From: Porphyra umbilicalis
Taxonomy: Eukaryota > Rhodophyta > Bangiophyceae > Bangiales > Bangiaceae
DNA: 40,864 nucleotides
NCBI GenBank assembly: GCA_002049455.2
Contig: KV919246.1
Location: 1-40,864, forward strand
Reading direction: 5' to 3'
A program made the translations under genes and the position numbers. Each line of letters starts with the position of its first letter. Position 1 is the first letter of the stretch. The notes under the pieces are model-generated. The model had not been told where the DNA came from and ran no database searches. It saw only the letters and a list, made by a program, of their open reading frames with translations. Of the stretch, positions 1 through 9,889 are shown one piece after another.

Positions 1-445
1 CCACGGCTTGCTCGCAGACCATCCCCCGTTCCACTGCGTCCCCAGCGAACAGCTGTGATACCCATACCAGGGCATTCTTTGACTGCTGGTTGTAGCATAT
101 TGCCGAACCACAGGCTTTGGGTGGCACCTGCTGGGTGTGCTGTCGTATCCCACTTGTCCACGCACTGTGCATGCCCACAGGGTGGCCGTCACTCCTGTGC
201 TGCTACGCCCAGCGTCGGATGCCACTGCCAACGACGGCCCTGTCATCGCCGTCACAGGGAGTGTGAAGTATGCTCGTAATGGGGCGTGGGTAGACACTGA
301 CGCCATGCTATGCCACACCAGTGGCCAGTGCACAGAGTGTGAGTGCCTCACGCGGCACCCACGAGTACGAAAGAGGACAACCGATTCACCGTTTGGGGCC
401 GACAGCCAGATGAAGGCAACCTATGTACAGCAGAGAGAAGCACCC
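1..445. other. Gene-free segment downstream of MCM9
   Basis: This is the 3' flank of the minus-strand MCM9 gene at the window edge. Short open frames exist on the plus strand, but none resembles a known family or shows clear domain structure. I see no RNA gene or repeat here. It may hold the end of a neighbouring gene lying outside the window. Confidence 0.4.
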
Positions 446-3400
446 TCACAGCGCAGGCGGCGGCCGTATCCGTCGCGGCTCTACTCCCCCGCTTGCCGCC
501 GGCATGACCGGCAACGGTAGGGCGGGCGGCGCAGACGGCACCGCCGCGAGCACCACGCCGGAGGTGACGTCCTCCTCGTCCTCCTCCTCCAGTCCCTTGA
601 ACACGTCGTCGAGGTCAGACGCAGACGCGGCGCTGTCAAAAGCCCCGGGCGCCTTGGGCTGCGTCCAAAACGGGGCGCCGCTGCCACCCGCGGCCCCAAG
701 CGCAGACGGCACGGACGCGGTCGGCGCTTGGCCGTCTGGCGTGGTCGCGCCGGCCATGATGGCAGGCGGGTGGGCCACGACGGGCGCCCGGCCCCGAGGC
801 GTTGACCCGTCGGGCCCGACAGCAGGCGGCACAGCCCCCGTGGACGCTCGCCACGCAGGGGAAGTCGCATCGTCTGGCCCACCGGCGGGGTCGCCACTCC
901 CGCCCGAGTCCGCCGTGCGTGGCGGCGTCGTGCTCGACGGTGGCCCGGACGGGGCGGGCGACTCAAAGCCGTCGCCCTCCTCATCACTCGCGGCCGTCGG
1001 GCGGGGGCGCTTGCGGGCATACGACGCGGGCCTGCGTGGCGCGTCGGCAGCCGCGGCGGTGAAGCTGAGCTGACTCTGGTCGGGGACGACGCCGACCGCC
1101 GCGTCGAGGCGGGCCTGCTCTGCCCGCTCCGCGCGCGCCACGTCGCCTTGTCGAACCGCCGCCGGCGTTGACGTGCCACCGCCGTACTGTGCCGCCCCGT
1201 CGTCGCTGTCGGGCGTCGACGGTGCGCCGCCCCCATCGCCAGACCCAACCGTAGGGGTGTCCCCGCTCCCCGAACCGGCGCCCGTGGCGCCCGATGGCAG
1301 CCCAAAAGCGCTCGCCCCCTCCTCCTGCCGCTCCGCCTCCTCCTGCCCCTCCGCCTCCTCCGCCTTGTCCAACGCGCCCGCGTCTGCGTCGGCGGCGCGC
1401 GGCGCCCACTGGGGCGTCTCGACGAGGTCCTCCAGCCGCAGCTTGGATTGCAAAAAGAGGGCATAGGTGCGGTACTCCCCGTCGGGGTCGGCCGGGAAGG
1501 GCGCGTGGAGAGCGCTGCCGCCGCCGAGCACCGGCTGGGACGCGGCCGACGCTTCGACGGCGGCCACCGCAAACGCCGCGTCCTGCGCCGTCGCCCACTG
1601 GCGGCGAAACATGAGCCGCGCGTGCGCAACGGTGAGGCGGATGAGCGCCTCCATCAGCCGCACCGTCGTGCGCGACACGTTGCGGCCGTCCCCCCGGCGC
1701 TCCGCCGAGTAGTAGCGGGAGAGGATGAGGCGGGCCTCCCGCGACAGCCGCGGGTGCAGCCGGTTCTTGACGTAAAAGATGTACTGCCGCAGCCGGTCGA
1801 GCGACCAGCGGGCCGTCGCGGCAGTTGCCTCGGCGGCCGCCGCAGCGCCCGTGTGGCGGCAGCCATCGAGAATAAAGGTCGACAGCGCCTTGTCCCAACT
1901 CTCGTCGTGCCGGTCCAAGAGGGTGAGCACCACGTCAAAGCGGGACAGCAGCGGCGCCGCAATGGCCAGCTCGATCGGCAGCGCCTTGGAGGTGCCGCCG
2001 CCGCCGCCGACGCCAGCCACCCCGCCCTGCGAGCGGTCACCCGGCGTCGAAAAGGTGTCGGTCGTCGGCACGTAGATGGTGCTACCGAGCTTGCCCGCCT
2101 TGGGGTTCACCGCCGCAAACACCGTCGTGCGGGTGCTCAGGGTGCACACCAAGCCCGCTTTGGCCACGCTCAGCGTCTGCTGCTCCATCGCCTCGTGGAT
2201 GCTCCCACGGTCGCCCTCCCTGATGGAATCAAACTCGTCAATGCAGCAGAGGCCGCCGTCGGCGAGCACCAGCGCCCCCGCGTCGAGCATCCACTGGCCG
2301 CTGCCCGCATCCCGCACGGCCGTCGTCGTCAGCCCCGCAGACGTGGTGCCGATGCCCGTCGTCAGCACGGCGCGCGGCGACAGCAGCGCGGCGTAGCGGA
2401 GGATTTGGGATTTGGCCGTCCCCGGATCGCCAACGATGAGCAGGTGGGACTCCCCGCGGACGGTCGTGCCCGAGTCGTCGCGCGACGCGGCGCCGCCAAT
2501 GAGGGACATGGCGACAATGAGCTTGGTGACGTACATCCCGTACAGCTGCGGGCAGAGGGATTGGAGGATGGCGTTGCGGCCGGCAAGCGGCGTCGATCGG
2601 TGGGCCGCCCAGAACGCCTCAAAGCCGGCCACCGCCTCGTCCGACAGGTGGAGAAACGACTTGCGCGCGTTGGTCAACGACACCCCCGTCGCGGCGAGCA
2701 TCAACTCCACGTCGGCCCGCTGGCCGGGCGTCGGCGTGCGGTGCCACCGGCGGTGGAGGATGCCGACAATCTCCACATCGTCCCCGGGCTTGACCGTGTC
2801 GGCGAGCTCGTCCGTCAGCACGACGAGGAGGGTGCGCGGCACGGAGCCGACGCCGAGGCTCTTGACTTGCTCCTGCAGCTTGATTTCTTGGTACTCGCGG
2901 CAACTAAACGCGCGCTCCTCCCGCGTGAAGCGGGTGCCGCCGCAGGGCTTGCGGCCGGGCACCCGCGCGGGGCACACGGAGGGGAGGCGGAACTCCCCCC
3001 GCTGCGCAATATCCCCACTGAGCGGAAACGTGTGGCCACACTTGGCGCAGCTGTACGTGCGGTCGACTTCGCACATCATCACGCCGCCGGTGCGGACGAC
3101 CGTGCCGGCGACGCAGATGAAGGAGCCGACGTCGCCCGAGCGCAACGCGCTGACGGCGCGGAGGAGGCGGCTCGGCACGCTCACCACCCGCACGTGCGCG
3201 TTGCCCTTGACGGTGTACGAGTGGCCGGCAGACGCCCCTTCCAGCCGCGTCGCGAGCGTCGTTTGGGCGTCCCGCCCGGCTTCGTCGAGCAGCTTGAGCA
3301 TCGGCAGCGGGTCGGAGAGGACTTTGAGGACCGTCGCGTGGCCGGCGTGGTGCGTCAAGTCAATGCCGATGCTGTAGTGGGCGGCCACGTCGGGCTCCCG

Positions 3401-3526
3401 GAGGACCGCCACCAGCCGGCGCTCATACTCTTGGATGAGGAACTCTTCAAAAAACTGAACGTCCTCACTGTCGCCGCCGACGCGGGCGGGGTGGGGGGCG
3501 GCGCGCGACCAAACGCAGAGCAGCAA
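446..3526 (-). CDS. MCM9: MCM9-like helicase
   Basis: This is a minichromosome-maintenance AAA+ protein of the MCM8/MCM9 branch, which acts with MCM8 in homologous recombination and mismatch repair rather than in the MCM2-7 replicative ring. The N-terminal part (FFEEFLIQEYERRL) and the stretch CREYQEIKLQEQV match MCM9. A zinc ribbon (CAKC ... CP...C) lies at about codons 158-195. Walker A GDPGTAKSQ is near codon 365, TTGIGTTSAGLT follows, Walker B GGLCCIDEFD is near 423, and the arginine finger SRFD near 525. Codons from about 660 form a low-complexity, Gly/Ser/Glu-rich tail, as in other MCM9 proteins. The 5' end is unresolved. The open frame reaches 3559, where there is a stop, but no ATG lies in frame before the conserved region, and position 3526 is only a TTG. 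A short 5' exon or a non-AUG start is needed. It is divergent from the ARL2 gene. Confidence 0.9.
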   Translation of the reverse strand: MLLCVWSRAAPHPARVGGDSEDVQFFEEFLIQEYERRLVAVLREPDVAAHYSIGIDLTHHAGHATVLKVLSDPLPMLKLLDEAGRDAQTTLATRLEGASAGHSYTVKGNAHVRVVSVPSRLLRAVSALRSGDVGSFICVAGTVVRTGGVMMCEVDRTYSCAKCGHTFPLSGDIAQRGEFRLPSVCPARVPGRKPCGGTRFTREERAFSCREYQEIKLQEQVKSLGVGSVPRTLLVVLTDELADTVKPGDDVEIVGILHRRWHRTPTPGQRADVELMLAATGVSLTNARKSFLHLSDEAVAGFEAFWAAHRSTPLAGRNAILQSLCPQLYGMYVTKLIVAMSLIGGAASRDDSGTTVRGESHLLIVGDPGTAKSQILRYAALLSPRAVLTTGIGTTSAGLTTTAVRDAGSGQWMLDAGALVLADGGLCCIDEFDSIREGDRGSIHEAMEQQTLSVAKAGLVCTLSTRTTVFAAVNPKAGKLGSTIYVPTTDTFSTPGDRSQGGVAGVGGGGGTSKALPIELAIAAPLLSRFDVVLTLLDRHDESWDKALSTFILDGCRHTGAAAAAEATAATARWSLDRLRQYIFYVKNRLHPRLSREARLILSRYYSAERRGDGRNVSRTTVRLMEALIRLTVAHARLMFRRQWATAQDAAFAVAAVEASAASQPVLGGGSALHAPFPADPDGEYRTYALFLQSKLRLEDLVETPQWAPRAADADAGALDKAEEAEGQEEAERQEEGASAFGLPSGATGAGSGSGDTPTVGSGDGGGAPSTPDSDDGAAQYGGGTSTPAAVRQGDVARAERAEQARLDAAVGVVPDQSQLSFTAAAADAPRRPASYARKRPRPTAASDEEGDGFESPAPSGPPSSTTPPRTADSGGSGDPAGGPDDATSPAWRASTGAVPPAVGPDGSTPRGRAPVVAHPPAIMAGATTPDGQAPTASVPSALGAAGGSGAPFWTQPKAPGAFDSAASASDLDDVFKGLEEEDEEDVTSGVVLAAVPSAPPALPLPVMPAASGGVEPRRIRPPPAL

Positions 3527-4646
3527 GACACGAGTGCATCCAGGCCAGACATTGGCGCGTTAGTAGCTTGCACCCACGGAGGTGACCACGTAAACGAGCA
3601 GACCAGACCACGTGTCACAAAGTAGGCGCAAGGAGGCAGGGGACACGTTCAGCCGCCGGCGGCCCGTACCTCGGCAGCGTGTCGCCCAACACGGGGGGCC
3701 CCGGAAATGCCATTGGGTCCCCAATCCGGCAGCGGCGGCAGGGGGAGGCGCCCGGCGGGCGCCGCGGGGCGCACCGCCGCGCCCCACCGCCCGCCGGTTA
3801 GTGGGCGGCGCCGCCGCGGGCGTCCGACGCAGGTCGAGCGGCGCACGCACCAGCCAGCATGGCGTCGCGGACGCGGCGGGTGCAGCGCCGCCAAGAGCCG
3901 TTGACAAAAAAAAGTCCAGGCGCCCGCACAAGAGAGGGGAGGGCCCGACCGCGGTGGGGTGCCGCTTGTGCCGTCCGCCGCCGCGCCGGCCGGTGCGCAC
4001 ACCGCCGCCGCCGCGGCCGCCACCACGCCGGTCGGTGGAGCGCGCGTCAAAGGCAAAGCGGCGTGCACGGCGCAGTTGGCGCCACAAAAGTGGCTTCCAT
4101 TCCAGTGCCCCCCACTTTCCATCAAAGTATTTAGATCCAAGCACCTCGCAACAGTTCCACAGTGTCGTCCTTGTCATGGGACTGCCACGTGGCTGATGGA
4201 TCAAGGCCGCGGAGCGTAGCCACCATTTGAACGTCCTCGACACCGTCACTGGCGCACCACCGCGCGCGCCCCCCCCGCGCCGACCAGCAGCACCATGCGC
4301 AACGCCGCCCGGCCGGCGCCGCCCACCTCCGCCCCGTCGCCCACCCGCCTCCTCGCCACCCCCCACCGCGTCTGGTCGCCCCCCTGCAACTTTGACGCAC
4401 CCGTCGGCGACGTGCAGGCGGCCATCCCCCACTTTGACGCCGCGTCCACGACGGTCGTGTCGGCGCGCACGACGCTGTCGACGCCCCTGCCGCAGGTGCT
4501 GCCCGCCGGTCCGCCGGGCGGCGCGCGCCCCCCCTCCCTGCCGCAGGTGCTGCCCGCCAAACCGCCGGGGGGCGCGGTCCCCCCCTCCGCCCTCCCCCCC
4601 CCCCCCCCCCCACTGCGCGGTGCCCCCCCCCCCCGCACCCGCCCCC
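3527..4646. other. Intergenic region between divergent MCM9 and ARL2
   Basis: About 1.1 kb separates the 5' ends of the two divergent genes, so it probably holds both promoters and the missing MCM9 start or first exon. Pyrimidine-rich sequence lies just upstream of the MCM9 conserved region and could be an acceptor tract. I found no convincing TATA box. Long open frames on both strands here are Pro/Arg/Ala-rich and look like GC-driven shadows. Confidence 0.4.
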
Positions 4647-4819
4647 ATGGGCCTCCTCACGATCCTCCGCAAACTCAAATCCCGCCAACGCCACATGCGG
4701 CTGCTGCTCCTGGGCTTGGACAATGCGGGCAAAACGTCGGTGATGCACGCGCTGCTCGGCACGCCGCCGGTCGACGCCGACGGGGCGCCGACGCCCATTG
4801 CGCCGACGGTCGGCTTTGA
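4295..4819 (+). other. ATG-initiated ORF overlapping the ARL2 start
   Basis: This 174-codon frame begins with an ATG and runs across the ARL2 start codon in a different frame. Its first 65 or so residues are not simple low complexity, then come two copies of a 17-residue Pro-rich repeat (LPQVLPA.PPGGA..PPS). It could be an upstream ORF in the ARL2 leader, a separate small gene, or an N-terminal extension hidden by miscounted C runs at about 4600-4635. A canonical ARL2 N-terminus at 4647 argues against a fused extension. No family is recognised. Confidence 0.25.
4487..4588 (+). repeat. 51-bp tandem duplication upstream of ARL2
   Basis: Two adjacent 51-bp copies start at 4487 and 4538, both beginning ctgccgcaggtgctgcccgc, with a few differences. 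The unit length is a multiple of three. It is followed by long C runs ending just before the ARL2 ATG. Confidence 0.85.
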
Positions 4820-5448
4820 CATCCACACCCTGACCGTTGGGGGGGGGGGCGCCGGTGCCGCGTCCGCGGCCGACGCGCCCGCCACCCGAGACGATGGCGG
4901 CGTCGGCGGCGACGGCGACGGCGGCGGCGGCGGCGACGGTGACGGCGCCCCCCCCCCGACGACCATCCACGTGTGGGACGTGGGCGGCCAAGCGTCCATC
5001 CGCCCCTTTTGGCGAAACTACTTTGACGCCACCGACGGCCTGCTCTTTGTCGTTGACGCGGCCGACGCGGCGCGCCTCCCCGCCGCCGGCCGCGTCCTCG
5101 CGCAGGTGTGCAAGGAGGAGCGCCTCGCGGGCGTGCCGCTGTGCGTGCTCGCCAACAAGCAAGACGTGGCGGGGGCGGTCGACGCGCGGGCGGTCGCGGC
5201 CGCCCTCGGGCTCCTCGGCAGCGGCGAGGGGGCCGACGGCGAGGAGGGGGAGGAGGAGGAGGGCGGCGTCGGCCTCATTGGCGACAAGCGCCACTGGATG
5301 GTGTTTCCGTGTACGGCCATGGGGGGGGGGGGGGGGAGGGGGGGGGAGGGGGGGGGACGACCGCGTCGGCACGGCCATCCGGGGGCTCGCCGAGGGCTTT
5401 GGGTGGCTCGTCGACGACGTGTCGGACCGGCTGTTTGAGGGCTTGTAA
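4647..5448 (+). CDS. ARL2: ARL2-type small GTPase, frame broken at a G run
   Basis: This is an ARF-like GTPase that with tubulin cofactors controls tubulin folding and microtubules. The start MGLLTILRKLK is the family's N-terminal helix. G1 GLDNAGKT is at residues 31-38, the switch-I region carries PTVGFDI, G3 is WDVGGQ and G4 is NKQD. A Gly/Ala/Asp-rich insert of roughly 45 residues sits between switch I and WDVGGQ, and a Glu-rich insert precedes the G5 region. The frame holding all motifs runs off-family after a G-rich tract at 5321-5356. The expected C-terminus (GLAEGFGWLVDDVSDRLFEGL) continues in another frame and stops at 5448. The length of 802 nt is not a multiple of three, so one or two bases are miscounted in the G runs, or a small intron lies there. 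The product would be about 266 residues against about 184 usual. Confidence 0.88.
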
Positions 5449-5507
5449 CGGGCGCGCGGGCGCACGCAGGCCGACCGGGGTGGGGCCCCGCCGCCGCGGC
5501 GCCCGCC

Positions 5508-5528
5508 TTTTTTTTTTTTTTTTTTTTT
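5508..5528. repeat. 21-nt T homopolymer between convergent genes
   Basis: An uninterrupted run of 21 T lies in the 87-bp gap between the ARL2 stop and the NOL10 stop. On the plus strand it follows the ARL2 stop. On the minus strand it is an A run just after the NOL10 stop. It may serve in 3' end formation for one or both genes. Confidence 0.8.
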
Positions 5529-5535
5529 CTCGCCT

Positions 5536-5862
5536 CTATTGGATGCGCCGCGGGCGCGCGCGCCCCCCCCCCGCCGCCGCGTCCGCCTCGTCGGCGGCCT
5601 TGGCCTTTGCCGGATTGAGCTGCCGGTACCGCACGTCCGTCTCCTCGACAACAAAGTCCGGGTTGGTAAAGAGCGACGCAAAGCGCTCGTCGGCGAGCGC
5701 GTCGGGCGCGTCGGGCGCGTCGGGCGCCCCCGCCGCCGCCCCAGCCTTGCCGCCGCTGCGGCCGGCGCCCGCCGCGGCCGCCCCCCCCCGCCGCCGCGCC
5801 TTGTCGGCCTTGCGCGCGTCGCGGGCGGCGAGCAGCTCCGCCGCGAGCGCCGCATTGACCTT

Positions 5863-5893
<31 letters not shown>

Positions 5894-7457
5894 CGCCCCC
5901 CCCTCCCAACGACCGCCCCAATGCGGGACTCTTGCTCCCGCGCAACCGCCTCGGCCGCCCGCCGCTCCCGGTACTCGTCGTAGGCAAACGGGGAGGCGGC
6001 GTCGGCGGCCTTGCGGTACAACCGCAAGTCGACAAAAAAGCCGTGGAGGTAGGGCTTGGCAAGCGCCGTCCCCCGCAGCGCCTCGAGGCCGAGGTCCCCA
6101 AGCTCCGCGGCCGTCACAAACTTGTAGTTTGCATACACCGAGTCGGCCGCGCCGCCGACGGGCAGCGCGCCGGCGCCGCCGGCGCCGGCGCCGGCCCCCC
6201 CCGCCACCCGCCGCGCGCGCGCCGCCGCCTCCTCTGCCTCGTCAGCCTCGTCGGTGAACGCGTCGAGGTGGGAACACCACCGCGGCGCCGGCCCGAGCGC
6301 CGGGATGTAGTAGGAGCGCACGCGCGGCGCCTCGACGGCGACGCACACGAGGCCGCTGCCGCCCGGGATGGCCGTGTGGGCGACGCGCGCGTCGGGCTCG
6401 ACGGCGGCGACCGTGTCCCCCGCGGCCCGCCCCCACACCTTGACCGCGTGCGCGTCGGCCGACAGCGCGTGGCGGCCGTCGGGGTGGAGCTTGAGCGACA
6501 CGACCGGCGACGCGTAGCCGTGGTCCTTGACGAGCCGCGCCGTCGGGGACCGCAAGTCAAAGAGGAGCACGTGGCCGCTGCCCGTGCCGACGCCGACGGT
6601 CAAGCCGTCGGTCGCGTCAAAGCGGAGCGCCGTCACCGCCGCCGGCGACGGGGCGGCGGGGTGCGAGCCGGGGCGCGGGGACGTGGCAACGCCCGCCTGC
6701 GCGAGCGCGGCGGCCACGTCGAGGCGCCCGGCGGGGCGGTCGCGCCCCGCCGCGCCCGTCAACGTGCGGGGGTCCCACACTTCCACAATGCCGCCGTCGC
6801 CGCCAAAGGCGACGAGGTGGTTGACGGGGTTGACTCCAACGACATTGTTGCCCGCCGCGCCGTCGCGGCCGCCGCCGCCGCCCCCACCACCCCCCCCCCC
6901 TGCGGCGCGCCCGACCGGGTGCGGAGGGGGGGCATAAACGAGCCGCGCTCGAGGTTGAGGCGGTACGCCTCGGCGCCCGCGGCGGCGACCCACACCTCGG
7001 CCGACGGCCCGTGGACGGCCAAGTCGCGGCCAAAGCGGGGTACCCGCACCGCAAAGTGGGCGCCCGACTGGGAGTGGAGCGCCACCCGCCGGTCGGCGGT
7101 GAGGAGGGCGAGCTTGCGCCAATCCCCCGCGAGGGACTGAAAGTCCACCACCTCCGCGTCGAGGTGCCGCCGGAACTTCAACGACAGCTGCCGCACGTCA
7201 AAGCAGCGCAGCTGTGGCGGGTAGGTGCCAGAGAGAAACACGTGCTCCCCGTCCGCCGTCGCCTTGACGCGCGCCGTCACGGTCGGGCACTCAAAGTCTT
7301 GGAGGAGGTCCACGCCGCGGCCGAGTTCGGCTTTGCGCCGCGCGCGTTTGGCGAGGCCCCCCGAGAGGCCGCCAATGGCTTCGGGCTCTGACGCGCCGGC
7401 CACGCCAGAGACATCAAAGACGCGGACGGTGCTGGCGCCGACGCCGACGAGCGCCAT
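5536..7457 (-). CDS. NOL10: NOL10/Enp2 nucleolar WD40 protein, frame broken at a C run
   Basis: This is a U3 snoRNP/SSU-processome-associated protein needed for 18S rRNA maturation and 40S assembly in the nucleolus. From the ATG at 7457 the reading MALVGVGAS leads to the family stretches LLQDFECPTV, RCFDVRQLSLKF, FGRDLAVHGPS and YRLNLERGSF. After the C run at 6890-6900 the match continues in another frame with NNVVGVNPVNHLVAFGG, VEVWDPRTL, LVKDHGY, YYIPALGPAPRWCSHLD, YKFVTAAELGDLGL, HGFFVDLRLY and NPDFVVEETDVRYRQLNP. The span of 1922 nt is not a multiple of three. The expected length is about 640 residues, close to the usual 640-710. Ala/Gly runs occupy the linker before the C-terminal NUC153-type motif. 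The true start could be a few codons different, but 7457 gives the family's short N-terminus. Confidence 0.9.
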
Positions 7458-7844
7458 GGCGGGGGCGGGGGGGGGGCGCGCCGGGCGTGGGGCGGAGACG
7501 GGCGGTCGGTCGCAGAGCCACTGAGGGTGGAAGAACCAGCAGTGGGGGGGGATGATGTGGCCCGCAACCGTCAATCAGAGGCGGGAGGGGGGTGGGGGTG
7601 GGGGTGGTGGTGGGAGGGGTCGGCACCGACGTGTCGCAGGACGGCCAACGGGGTCGGACACCGGCGGCGTCGTCGCTGAGGGGACGACGGCCACGTCGGC
7701 GGTCCGGTGCTTGGCCAACCGGGTGTTGCAAGGGCCTTACTAATTTTTGTGACAAGTATTCATACTTCCACAAAATAAGCCTTCGTGGTCAAGATGAAAC
7801 CTCTGCTCCAAGCGGCCAGCGGTTGGCGCAGCCCCTGTAGGATA
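7458..7844. other. NOL10 5' flank
   Basis: This is the upstream region of NOL10, including G-rich sequence at 7460-7620 and a more AT-rich stretch at 7740-7800. No promoter element is convincing. The first element of the repeat-rich region starts at its right edge. Confidence 0.4.
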
Positions 7845-8080
7845 TGGCGCGTCGCCAAAGAATGATCGGATCCGAGCAAGTTCCACAGCAAGTTGCAGCA
7901 TGCTGTGACCGTGCTGTGACTGTGCTTTGAAATAAAATTGCATGCTGAGGGCTCCTGGATGGCTCTGTGGGAGGCAAGGACGATGACAGCAATTTTAAAT
8001 TCTGTGCTGTGAGCTGCTGTGAACTGCTGTGACTTGCTGTGAGCGTTTCTCAGATCCGATCATTCTTTGGCGACGCGCCA
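7845..8080. mobile_element. 236-bp MITE with 32-bp terminal inverted repeats
   Basis: The arms 7845-7876 and 8049-8080 are inverted copies with one mismatch in 32, ending in TGGCGCGTCGCC. Both ends are bounded by the dinucleotide TA (7843-7844 and 8081-8082), as expected for a target-site duplication of the Tc1/mariner type. The interior codes for nothing and carries several copies of a short motif, tgctgtga, near each end (about 7899-7925 and 8006-8043). Subterminal motifs like these are often transposase-binding sites. No partner transposase of this type is seen in the window. Confidence 0.8.
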
Positions 8081-8082
8081 TA

Positions 8083-9373
8083 CTCCGAGGGGACAGCAAC
8101 GGCATCGACTTGCAGACCGCTGCCTCGTCCAAGGGCTTTTCCATACTGAACAAACTTGCATGACAGGCGATGCGATTCCAACGTCAAGAGAACATCCTTT
8201 CCCTGGAAAGGACATGTCCTACTCGCCACGGCGCTTTGCCCACACCACCTCGTCGAGCACCGTCGGCGGTGCTCGACGAGTCGATTGGGCTCACCAGCAG
8301 CTGCCATCCAAAACGGCCCGTGGTTGTTCCGATCCTCGGCGTCCTGCCGGCCCCGGGCGTCCCTTCGGCCGAGATTCCATCTGGAGGAGAACCCCATGGA
8401 ATCGCCTGCAGCCGCTGTGCCGCACCGACGCTCGACCAACAAAGCCCCTTCAAACGGTCGCCTGCCCGGTTTGGTGCCCACATCCGACCAATTGGGCGGA
8501 CCTCCGTCGGGGTGGCACCCACTTGCGCGCACGATATGGTTGGGCACCCGCCGCGCGTCGGCCGCCAGTGTGCCTCTCGAGTGGTGGGGGTGTTGGTCGG
8601 CCGCCCCTTTTTTGGTCGCCACACCTCCCAGGGCGCACGTGTCGGTCCGCCCCGCAAACAGTCGGGCGCACGAGGGCCGGCAGCGGAGCGGGCGGCCGAG
8701 CGGGCGCTGCCGAGCGGGGGCGGCCGCCGCGTCCCCGCAGACAGCCGGCCGGGCAGTCGCCGCGTGCCCGCGGCCGCCCCCGCCGGCGTGCGCGCGTGTC
8801 GGCAGCGCGCCGGACGCGGCCGCCCCCGTCTCGCCTCGGTCGGCAACGCCAGCAGCCTGCACGCCACCCGCCCGCCCTCTCCGCGCCGCCACCCCACCCC
8901 CCTCCGCCTGTCCCTCTCGAGTCGTAGCGGTGGTGACGGCCATTTTCGCCGCATGGTGTGTCGGCGTCGGCGTCGTGGAGTCGATCCGCGACGTGCGAGC
9001 GTGGAGGCACCCCGCGTGTCGCCATCCCGATCTGTGGCAGGTCGCTGTCCACCATCTCGCCGTGTAGTCATTTTTTTTTTTTTCTTTCACGACGCACACC
9101 TGGCCAGCGGTTCCCGCCGCGGCCGATACACGCTCACTCAACCCCGCCAACACAGAAAAAAGAGAATACGCCAAAAAGAGGTCATGCCCAAAGAGAGAGT
9201 GAAATAGATAGCAAACAAACCAAAAGAGAGACAACCGTGAATGAGACACGAAGAGCCGCAGCAGTCCCCAGTGGTGCACCTGAACAATTGAGGAGGCACC
9301 CAAGACAACCCCAACGCCACCAGCCACAAGCTCTCTCCAGCGCCCCTCAACCCCCCCCCCCCGTAGAGCGCTG
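8083..9373. other. No recognised gene; GC-rich open frames on both strands
   Basis: Frames of 286-468 codons are open on both strands here, which is expected at this base composition. None shows a family signature. The segment includes a strong hairpin at 8249-8280 and a purine-rich stretch at about 9150-9250. Confidence 0.4.
8249..8280. repeat. Perfect 14-bp stem, 4-nt loop hairpin
   Basis: The sequence ctcgtcgagcaccg (8249-8262) pairs perfectly with 8267-8280 across the loop tcgg. A 12-bp palindrome, aggacatgtcct, lies just upstream at 8210-8221. There is no T run after the stem, so it does not look like a Pol III or bacterial terminator. Confidence 0.8.
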
Positions 9374-9889
9374 CTATGCCCGCATCTCGCCGCCCCCATA
9401 CGATGCCTCCCACACCTCCACGTGGTGCGCGTACATGGCATGCCCAACGCCCTCAACGCCCCCGCCGTTTCGCCTCACGGGCACATCGGCGTCAGCCATG
9501 CCGCCCCCCTCACCGCCGTCGCGGCCGCCAGCCACGACGTGCGCCGGCCGCCGCGCGGCGCGGTTCGCCCGTCGCCGCCGCCCGCCGCGGCCGTCCAGCT
9601 TGGACGACCAGTAGCAGTCGGCGCTACAGTAGCACCGGTCGTCGCCATCGCCGCCCACGGCCATGGCAGCGCCAGCGGCCGCTGCCGCGGCGCCACCGGG
9701 GGGCGCCGCCCCCGAGTAGGCTTGCGCGCCGACGACACGGCTGCAGTTGCCACACAGGGCAAGGGAGCGGGAGAAGTGGGCGGCGCGGGCGGTGCGGCTC
9801 GCGGACGCGGAGCGGGGGGGTTTGGGGGACGCCACGTACGGCAAGGGGCTAAGGGGAGCCATCGTCAACAAGGCGGAGGGCAGTGCCAT
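9374..9889 (-). CDS. Small Cys-rich protein, possible zinc finger
   Basis: This frame gives a 171-residue product from the ATG at 9889 (MALPSALLTMAPL); a second ATG lies nine codons later. The frame is open further upstream, but only to a non-ATG codon. The central part holds CGNC, then about 25-30 Ala/Gly-rich residues, then CYCSADCYW. This CxxC ... CxCxxxC pattern resembles treble-clef fingers such as MYND or plant FLZ domains, which also end in FCS.EC. The second half is Gly/Arg-rich, then ends in MYAHHVEVWEASYGGG. The function is unknown. An alternative is that the frame is accidental in GC-rich DNA, but the clustered cysteines make a real gene plausible. Confidence 0.4.
   Translation of the reverse strand: MALPSALLTMAPLSPLPYVASPKPPRSASASRTARAAHFSRSLALCGNCSRVVGAQAYSGAAPPGGAAAAAAGAAMAVGGDGDDRCYCSADCYWSSKLDGRGGRRRRANRAARRPAHVVAGGRDGGEGGGMADADVPVRRNGGGVEGVGHAMYAHHVEVWEASYGGGEMRA

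Noticed and set aside
1448..3625. 725-codon plus-strand ORF opposite MCM9
   Set aside because: It lies antisense to a conserved helicase and shows no family motif; it is a shadow of GC-biased wobble positions.
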